From Cellulosimicrobium cellulans (GTDB lineage: Bacteria; Actinomycetota; Actinomycetes; Actinomycetales; Cellulomonadaceae), in contig NZ_BJNZ01000009.1 of assembly GCF_006539945.1 (NCBI RefSeq), forward strand, positions 62,001 through 126,000: 64,000 nt of DNA. The letters are read 5' to 3'. How positions within the stretch are numbered: position 1 is the first letter of the stretch; each line of letters begins with the position of its first letter. The position numbers and the translations under genes were made by a program. This document shows, piece after piece, positions 57,964 through 64,000 of this stretch. The notes below the pieces were generated by a model, which worked only from the letters and a program-made list of their open reading frames with translations, did no database searches and was not told where the DNA came from.

Positions 57964-59466
57964 TCAGGCGTTCCCCGCGAGCAGGCGGTCCACGGCGGCG
58001 AGCGGGATGGGCTCCCAGTCCGGCCGGTTGCGCGACTCGTACACGACCTCGTAGAGCGCCTTGTCGAGCGTGAGCGCCCGCACGAGCACCTCGGACGTCG
58101 CGCGGTCGACGCCGGCCGTGTCCGCCCGGCCGTAGGCGTCGAGGAACGCGGTGCGTGCCTGGACGGCCCACGCGGCGTCGCGCGCGCGCCCGACGGCGGC
58201 GGCGTAGTCGAACGACCGCACGATCCCGGCCACGTCGCGCAGCGCGAGGTCAGGGCGCGTGCGCTCCGCGACGGGCCGCAGGGGCTCGCCCTCGAAGTCG
58301 AGCACCTTCCAGCCGAACCGGCGCGCGTGCAGCACCTGACCCAGGTGCAGGTCGCCGTGGACGGTCTGGAGACGGGGGAGCGCGTCGGGGACGCGCGTGA
58401 CGCTCGCGAGCCGGGCGGACGTGCGGTCCCAGAAGGCGGTGACGTCCGCCGCGCGCCGCCCGAGCGCGTTGGAGGACGCGACGGCCTCGTCCGCGCGCCG
58501 TCGCAGGTCCGCGACGAGCCAGCGCGCGTCGACGGGCGAGCCGACGCCGAACGCGCGGCGGAGCGCGCCGTGCAGGTCGGCGAGCACGCGTCCCAGGTCG
58601 GCGGCGAGGTCGGCGAACGAGGCGTCCTGCCCCGCGTAGGAGCAGGCGAGGTCGAAGCCGTCGCGCGCGCCCTCGACGAACTCGCTGAGGACCGCCAGGT
58701 GCGCGGAGCGGGGCGCCTCCGCGCCCGGGTCGACGGCGGCCGGGTCGTCCGCCGCGTCCCACCGCACCTCGAGCCACGCGAGCGGTCGGGGCACCCCGGC
58801 CCAGCCCTGGGCCGCCAGAGCGCGGGGGATGGTGACGTCGGGGTTGGGTCCGATCGCGATGGCGCGCAGGATTTTGAGCATGCTCCCGCCGGCGACCCGC
58901 GGCAGGAGCACCGAGCTGTTCGACTGCTCGACGCTCAACGCGCGTCCACCGGTGAGGTCGGTGGCGGCGTCGGGGCCTCCGCCGCGGGGACTCGCCCCGT
59001 CCGGTCCTGTGCCGCGGCTCTCCCACTCCGCCACGGCCAGGAGGGCCGCCCAGCACGCGGGGTGCGCGGCGCCGTCGTGCACGACCCATGCGGCGTCGTC
59101 GGCGCCGCCCGGGGCGAGCGTCCCGATCGGCGCCGCCCCGTCCGGGGCCGCGCCGGCCGGCGGGGTCGCCGGCTCGAGCACGAGGGGCACCTGCACGACG
59201 AGGTCCACGTCCTCCCCGACGAGCCGCAGCAGGTGGAGCTCGACCCGCGTCCCCGGCCACGCGCCGTCGGGCCGACCGGGCGCCGCCGCGGACGCCGGGA
59301 CGTCGAGTGCGAAGGACAACCACGGCACGTGGCGCACGGCGACCCCCTTCACGGGGTACCACCGCCGCGCGGGCAGCCAGGCGTCCAAGAGCTCCATGAG
59401 CTCTGTCGAGGGCGGGTCCGTCCGCCGTACCGTCACACGTGCCTCCCAGGTCCAGGTCGCCTTCAT
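57964..59466 (-). CDS. mak: Maltokinase
   Basis: Phosphorylates maltose to maltose-1-phosphate, the donor for GlgE. The 500-residue protein has the N-terminal cap (LLDAWLPARRWYPVKG), the SNSSVLLPR nucleotide-side motif, the catalytic loop TVHGDLHLGQVLHA and metal motif VLDFEGEPLRP. In many actinobacteria maltokinase is fused to TreS; here it is a separate gene 54 bp downstream of treS on the same strand. The ATG at 59466 (MKATWTWEARV) was chosen over a longer in-frame start 30 bases upstream. Confidence 0.9.
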   Translation of the reverse strand: MKATWTWEARVTVRRTDPPSTELMELLDAWLPARRWYPVKGVAVRHVPWLSFALDVPASAAAPGRPDGAWPGTRVELHLLRLVGEDVDLVVQVPLVLEPATPPAGAAPDGAAPIGTLAPGGADDAAWVVHDGAAHPACWAALLAVAEWESRGTGPDGASPRGGGPDAATDLTGGRALSVEQSNSSVLLPRVAGGSMLKILRAIAIGPNPDVTIPRALAAQGWAGVPRPLAWLEVRWDAADDPAAVDPGAEAPRSAHLAVLSEFVEGARDGFDLACSYAGQDASFADLAADLGRVLADLHGALRRAFGVGSPVDARWLVADLRRRADEAVASSNALGRRAADVTAFWDRTSARLASVTRVPDALPRLQTVHGDLHLGQVLHARRFGWKVLDFEGEPLRPVAERTRPDLALRDVAGIVRSFDYAAAVGRARDAAWAVQARTAFLDAYGRADTAGVDRATSEVLVRALTLDKALYEVVYESRNRPDWEPIPLAAVDRLLAGNA

Positions 59467-59520
59467 GCCATCACGCGAGCGTCGAACACGCCGCACGAGG
59501 GTGGGAGGGGACGGACCCGG

Positions 59521-61317
59521 TCAGGCGCCGGCGTGTCCGACGACGAGCCAGTAGAAGTCGCGCGACCCCCACGTCATGACGACGCGCTCGTCGTCGCCGA
59601 CGGCCGGGAAGTGCGCGCCGCCGAACACGTCGGTGAGCGTCGCCCCGGCGTGGCCGGGCAGGTGCACCGCGGCCGATCGCGCGGTCGCGGACAGGTTTGC
59701 GACGCACAGGATCGTCTCGCTCGGCGTGCGACGCAGGAACGCGAGGATCGACTCGTTGTCGCACTCGAGCGCGACGAAGTCGCCCGTGCCGAACGCCTTG
59801 TGCCGCCGCCGGACCTTGAGCATCCCGTGCACCCAGTGCAGCAGGGACGTCGACTGCTCGAGCTGCGCCTCGACGTTGACGTAGCCGTAGTGGTGCACGA
59901 GCGACTGCACGAGCGGCAGGTACACCTTGCCGGGGTCGGCGGTCGAGAACCCGGCGTTGCGGTCCGGCGTCCACTGCATGGGCGTGCGGACGGCGTCGCG
60001 ATCGGGCAGCCAGATGTTGTCGCCCATCCCGATCTCGTCGCCGTAGTACAGGCACGGGCTGCCCGGCAGGGAGAGCAGGAGCGCGTGCGCGAGCTCGACC
60101 TCCTTGCGCGAGTTGTCGAGCAGCGGCGCGAGCCGACGGCGGATGCCGACGTTCGCGCGCATGCGCGGGTCGGGCGCGTACCACCCGTACATGGAGGCAC
60201 GCTCCTCGGTGGAGACCATCTCGAGCGTGAGCTCGTCGTGGTTGCGCAGGAACGTGCTCCACTGGGCGCCGGCCGGGATGTCGGGCGTGTCGGCGAGGAT
60301 CTCGAGGACCTGGTTGGCGCGCTGGTCCCGTATCGCGTAGTAGATGCGGGGCATCACGGGGAAGTGGAAGCACATGTGGCACTCGGGCTCGTCCTCGGTG
60401 CCGAAGTAGTCCACGACCTCGCGCGGCCACTGGTTCGCCTCGGCGAGCAGGATGCGCCCGGGGAACTCGGCGTCGACCATGCGCCGCACGCGCCGCAGGA
60501 ACTCGTGCGTCTGCGGCAGGTTCTCGCAGTTGGTGCCCTCGGCCTCGTAGAGGTAGGGCACCGCGTCGAGCCGGAACCCGTCGACGCCCATCTGGAGCCA
60601 GAACCGCGCGACGTCGAGCATCGCGTCCGCGACGCGCGGGTTCTCGAAGTTGAGGTCGGGCTGGTGGGAGAAGAACCGGTGCCAGAAGAACTGGCGGCGC
60701 ACGGGGTCGAACGTCCAGTTGGACGTCTCGGTGTCGACGAAGATGATGCGCGCGTCCTGGTAGCGCGTGTCGTCGTCGCTCCACACGTAGAAGTCGCCGT
60801 ACGGGCCCTCGGGGTCGGCGCGCGACGCCTGGAACCACGGGTGCTGGTCGCTCGTGTGGTTCATGACGAGGTCGATGACGACGCGCATGCCTCGCGCGTG
60901 CGCCTCGCTCACGAGCTCCGCGAAGTCGGACGTCGAGCCGTACTGCGGCGCGATCGCCGTGTAGTCGGAGACGTCGTAGCCGCCGTCGCGCAGGGGGGAC
61001 GGGTAGAACGGCGGCAGCCACAGCGCGTCGATCCCGAGCCACTGGAGGTAGTCGAGGCGGTCGATGAGGCCGCGCAGGTCGCCCGTCCCGCTGCCGTCGG
61101 AGTCGGAGAACGCGCGGACGATCACCTCGTAGAACACGGCCGTGCGGTACCAGTCCGGGTCGTCCGACAGGCCGGGGCGCGCGTCGACGGGCGCGGTCGG
61201 CTGGCGGCGCGGCGGGAGTGCCGCGACGGGGACCGGCGCGGTGATGGGCGGCACGGGGGCGGGGCCGGCGGCGGGACCGCGTACGGGGACCGGTGACGCG
61301 TCGCGGGGGAACGTCAT
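59521..61317 (-). CDS. treS: Maltose alpha-D-glucosyltransferase / trehalose synthase
   Basis: Interconverts trehalose and maltose, feeding maltokinase and GlgE. The 598-residue GH13 protein starts with a Pro/Ala-rich 50-residue extension, then [20 protein letters not shown], typical for TreS. Nucleophile Asp251 in [12 protein letters not shown], acid/base in [10 protein letters not shown], third carboxylate in [12 protein letters not shown]. The ATG overlaps the glgE stop by 4 bases (ATGA), so translation is coupled. The C-terminus ends after the barrel and beta domain; no kinase domain is fused. Confidence 0.95.
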   Translation of the reverse strand: MTFPRDASPVPVRGPAAGPAPVPPITAPVPVAALPPRRQPTAPVDARPGLSDDPDWYRTAVFYEVIVRAFSDSDGSGTGDLRGLIDRLDYLQWLGIDALWLPPFYPSPLRDGGYDVSDYTAIAPQYGSTSDFAELVSEAHARGMRVVIDLVMNHTSDQHPWFQASRADPEGPYGDFYVWSDDDTRYQDARIIFVDTETSNWTFDPVRRQFFWHRFFSHQPDLNFENPRVADAMLDVARFWLQMGVDGFRLDAVPYLYEAEGTNCENLPQTHEFLRRVRRMVDAEFPGRILLAEANQWPREVVDYFGTEDEPECHMCFHFPVMPRIYYAIRDQRANQVLEILADTPDIPAGAQWSTFLRNHDELTLEMVSTEERASMYGWYAPDPRMRANVGIRRRLAPLLDNSRKEVELAHALLLSLPGSPCLYYGDEIGMGDNIWLPDRDAVRTPMQWTPDRNAGFSTADPGKVYLPLVQSLVHHYGYVNVEAQLEQSTSLLHWVHGMLKVRRRHKAFGTGDFVALECDNESILAFLRRTPSETILCVANLSATARSAAVHLPGHAGATLTDVFGGAHFPAVGDDERVVMTWGSRDFYWLVVGHAGA

Positions 61318-63425
61318 GCGGGCCTCACGTGCACCACGTGCGCGACCTGGCGCATCGGCTCGAGCCGCACGTAGACGTCCTGGCCCCAGCCGTAGCTCTC
61401 GCCGGAGAGCTCGTCGTGCGCGACGAACGACGGCGCCCACGGGTCCTGGCCGTCCGCGAGCGGTGGCAGCCCGAGGGCCGCGAGGTCGAGGTGCACGTTC
61501 GACTCCTGCGGGGAGTGGGGGTCGAGGTTCACGACGACGACGACGGTGTCCGCCTCGCCCGTCGGGGAGTGCTCGGCGGGCAGGTGCCGCGAGAAGGCGA
61601 GGACCTGGTCGTTCGTCGTCGGGTGGACGGTGAGGTTGCGGAGCTGGCGCAGCGCGGGGTGGTCGCGACGGACCTCGTTGAGCCGCGTGAGCAGCGTCGA
61701 GATCCCGATCTCCTCGGCGAGCGCCCAGTCGCGCGGCTTGTACTCGTACTTCTCGTTGTCGATCTGCTCCTCGACGCCCGGGCGCGGCACGTTCTCCACG
61801 AGCTCGTAGCCGGAGTAGATCCCCCACGTGGGCGACCCGGTCGCGGCGAGCACCGCGCGCACCGCGAAACCGGCCACGCCGCCGTGCTGGAGGTACGGCG
61901 GGAGGATGTCGTGCGTCGTCGGCCAGAAGCTCGGCCGCATGTACGCGCCCGCCTCGCCCGAGACCTCCTCGAGGTACTCGGCGAGCTCGTCGCGCGTGTT
62001 GCGCCACGTGAAGTACGTGTACGACTGGTGGAACCCGATGCGTGCGAGCGTGTGCATCATCGCGGGCTTGGTGAACGCCTCCGAGAGGAACACGACCTCG
62101 GGGTTCGTCGCGCGCACCTCGGCGAGCAGCCACTCCCAGAAGTCGAGCGGCTTGGTGTGCGGGTTGTCGACGCGGAACGCCGTGACGCCCCGGTCGATCC
62201 ACACGCGCACGACGCGCAGCACCTCGGCGTAGATGCCCTCGGGGTCGTTGTCGAAGTTGAGCGGGTAGATGTCCTGGTACTTCTTGGGCGGGTTCTCCGC
62301 GTACGCGATCGAGCCGTCGGCGCGCGTCGTGAACCACTCGGGGTGCTCGGCGACCCAGGGGTGGTCGGGCGAGCACTGGAGCGCGAGGTCGATCGCGACC
62401 TCCAGACCGTGGCGCCGGGCCTCCTTGACGAACGCGCGGAACGTGCGGTCGCTCCCGAGCTCGGGGTGGATCGCGTCGTGGCCGCCGTCCTTCGAGCCGA
62501 TCGCGTACGGGCTGCCGGGGTCGCCCGGGAGCGCGGTGAGCGAGTTGTTGCGGCCCTTGCGGTGGGTCGTGCCGATGGGGTGCACGGGCGTGAGGTAGAC
62601 GACGTCGAAGCCCATCGCGGCGATCGCCGGCAGGCGGCGGGCCGCGGCCGTGAACGTCCCGGAGCGCCAGCGCCCGTCCTTGAGCCGGCGCGCGCCCTCC
62701 GAGCGGGGGAACATCTCGTACCACGCGCCGGCGAGCGCCAGCGGGCGCTCGACGCGCAGGTCGTACGTGGCCGACGCCGTCACGTGGTCGCGCAGGGGCG
62801 CGCGGTCGAGGACGTCGCGCACCTCGGGCGACGTCGCGGCGGCGAGGCGGGCCTGCGCGGGGCGGCTCGCGTCGGCGAGCGCGGCGGCCGCGTCGGCGAG
62901 CGTGCGCGCGTCCTCGGGGGAGCGGGTGCCCGGGGTGCCGTCCGTGCCCGGGAGGGGGACGGCGTCGACGAGGACGCGGTCGAAGAGGCGTACCCCCTCG
63001 GCGAGCATGAGGTCGACGTCGACGCCCGCGGCGATCTTCACGGCTGCGTCGTGCGCCCACGTGCCGTACGGGTCGCTCCACGCCTCGACGCGCAGCGACC
63101 AGTCGCCGACCGCGTCGGGGTGCAGCGTGGCGCGGAACCGGTCGAGGCCGGGCGCGACGTCCACCATGCGCGCGGTGCGCTCGGCCCCGTCGGGGGCGAC
63201 GAGGACGGCGGTCGCGGCGACGGCGTCGTGCCCCTCGCGGAAGACGGTCGCCTCGACCGGCACCATCTCGCCGACGACGGCCTTCGCGGGCCAGCGGCCG
63301 CCCTCGACGACGGGGGCCACGTCGAGCACGGGGATGCGGCCGATCGGGGTGGACGGGGCAGGACGGGGGGTGGTCGCGGGGGTGCGGTGCGGCGCGGGGG
63401 CCGGAGAGGTCGACGTCACACGCAC
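61314..63425 (-). CDS. glgE: Alpha-1,4-glucan:maltose-1-phosphate maltosyltransferase
   Basis: Extends linear alpha-glucans using maltose-1-phosphate. The GH13_3 barrel has Asp420 in [18 protein letters not shown], and [20 protein letters not shown] as the Glu region, both hallmark GlgE motifs. N-terminal domains N and S are present ([20 protein letters not shown]). GTG 63425 was chosen because it gives 703 residues and a nucleophile position close to mycobacterial GlgE. GTG 63419 or an extension to 63527 are possible. First gene of the glgE-treS-mak unit, divergent from glgP. Confidence 0.94.
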   Translation of the reverse strand: MRVTSTSPAPAPHRTPATTPRPAPSTPIGRIPVLDVAPVVEGGRWPAKAVVGEMVPVEATVFREGHDAVAATAVLVAPDGAERTARMVDVAPGLDRFRATLHPDAVGDWSLRVEAWSDPYGTWAHDAAVKIAAGVDVDLMLAEGVRLFDRVLVDAVPLPGTDGTPGTRSPEDARTLADAAAALADASRPAQARLAAATSPEVRDVLDRAPLRDHVTASATYDLRVERPLALAGAWYEMFPRSEGARRLKDGRWRSGTFTAAARRLPAIAAMGFDVVYLTPVHPIGTTHRKGRNNSLTALPGDPGSPYAIGSKDGGHDAIHPELGSDRTFRAFVKEARRHGLEVAIDLALQCSPDHPWVAEHPEWFTTRADGSIAYAENPPKKYQDIYPLNFDNDPEGIYAEVLRVVRVWIDRGVTAFRVDNPHTKPLDFWEWLLAEVRATNPEVVFLSEAFTKPAMMHTLARIGFHQSYTYFTWRNTRDELAEYLEEVSGEAGAYMRPSFWPTTHDILPPYLQHGGVAGFAVRAVLAATGSPTWGIYSGYELVENVPRPGVEEQIDNEKYEYKPRDWALAEEIGISTLLTRLNEVRRDHPALRQLRNLTVHPTTNDQVLAFSRHLPAEHSPTGEADTVVVVVNLDPHSPQESNVHLDLAALGLPPLADGQDPWAPSFVAHDELSGESYGWGQDVYVRLEPMRQVAHVVHVRPA

Positions 63426-63590
63426 AACGTATCGAGGCCCGTGGGGGGCGGGCACCTGGGAGCGGGGTCGGCGCGCCGCGCGTCCGTGCCCACGGGCGGC
63501 GCCGCGCGCGGGTGAAACTTCATGCAAGCGTTACGTACGGATGGCGGCGCGAGGGTGTGCAGCGGCCCGCGCCCCCGTAGTCTCGTCCCC

Positions 63591-64000
63591 GTGAGAGCGA
63601 TCCGACGGTTCACCGTCCGCACCCTGCTGCCCGCCGAGCTGCGCGACCTGGACGAGCTGGCCCACAACCTGCGCTGGTCCTGGCACGCCCCGACCCGCGA
63701 CCTGTTCGCCGGCATCGACCCCGAGGCGTGGGCGTCGGCGCACGGCGACCCCGTCGCGCTGCTGGGCGCGCTCGGCCCGGAGCGCCTCGCGGAGCTCGCG
63801 GCCGACGGCGCGTTCGTCGAGCGCGTGCGCGCGGCGGCAGCCGACCTGCGCCACTACCTCGACGACGCGCTGTGGTACCAGCAGCGGGCGGGGGCGGCCG
63901 ACGAGGAGAGCGGCGCGCTCCCGGCCGCGATCGCGTACTTCTCGCCCGAGTTCGGCATCACGTCGGTGCTGCCGCAGTACTCCGGCGGCCTCGGCATCCT
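63591..64000 (+). CDS. glgP: Alpha-glucan phosphorylase, 3' end outside window
   Basis: N-terminal 136 residues of a glycogen/maltodextrin phosphorylase of the actinobacterial long type. It starts with GTG 63591 (MRAIRRFTVRTLLPAELRDL) and has the characteristic ELAHNLRWSWHAPTRDLF segment and AYFSPEFGITSVLPQYSGGL. The enzyme releases glucose-1-phosphate from alpha-glucan ends. It faces away from glgE across about 165 bases, which must hold both promoters. Confidence 0.92.
   Translation, partial: MRAIRRFTVRTLLPAELRDLDELAHNLRWSWHAPTRDLFAGIDPEAWASAHGDPVALLGALGPERLAELAADGAFVERVRAAAADLRHYLDDALWYQQRAGAADEESGALPAAIAYFSPEFGITSVLPQYSGGLGI

Overview
The window is one contiguous piece of a very GC-rich actinobacterial chromosome. 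The atp operon followed by a DUF2550 gene and nucS, GTG/ATGA-overlapping operons, the GlgE glucan pathway and many LacI-controlled glycoside hydrolase clusters point to a plant-polysaccharide-degrading member of Micrococcales (Cellulomonas / Cellulosimicrobium / Isoptericola type). The assignment comes from gene content, not from a marker-gene search.

Layout. 1-5272: distal half of the F1Fo ATP synthase operon (atpH partial, atpA, atpG, atpD, atpC), then DUF2550 and the mismatch endonuclease nucS. 6587-9964 (minus): a large secreted multidomain glycosidase. 10121-12416: a TetR gene with a perfect palindromic operator, translationally coupled to a YndJ-like membrane protein and a DUF1990 protein. 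12497-13774: nagA. 14030-22592: LacI regulator, sugar ABC importer, alpha-xylosidase and GH1 beta-glucosidase, best read as a xyloglucan-oligosaccharide locus, with striking operator palindromes. 23062-27280: the nrdHIEF ribonucleotide reductase operon with paired NrdR-box-like sites.

27269-31647: a degenerate integrated element whose ends are a 12-bp direct repeat of the last codons of nrdF. Inside are a frameshifted integrase, an IS481-type transposase remnant, an abortive-infection-like gene and an unknown membrane protein. A terminator follows nrdF at each end.

31728-42176: mostly housekeeping and unknown genes (fructosamine kinase family, phosphoribosyltransferase, FKBP lipoprotein, two alpha/beta hydrolases, a long DivIVA-like coiled-coil protein, a repeat-rich membrane protein plus lipoprotein, a CXXC-less thioredoxin/TPR protein). 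42178-42383 is a highly structured intergenic region.

44744-57864: a mannan utilisation locus. It holds a LacI regulator, an ABC importer, a GH2 beta-mannosidase, an AGE-family epimerase, an in-frame fusion of a PfkB sugar kinase with a GH113-like mannanase domain, and two secreted GH5 enzymes with CBM10 pairs or CBM2. Three look-alike LacI operators link them. Together they could take mannan to manno-oligosaccharides outside the cell, import them, split them to mannose, isomerise this to fructose and phosphorylate it.

Glycogen and maltosyl-glucan metabolism surrounds this: glgB at 42424-44655, and glgE-treS-mak (minus) divergent from a partial glgP at the right edge.
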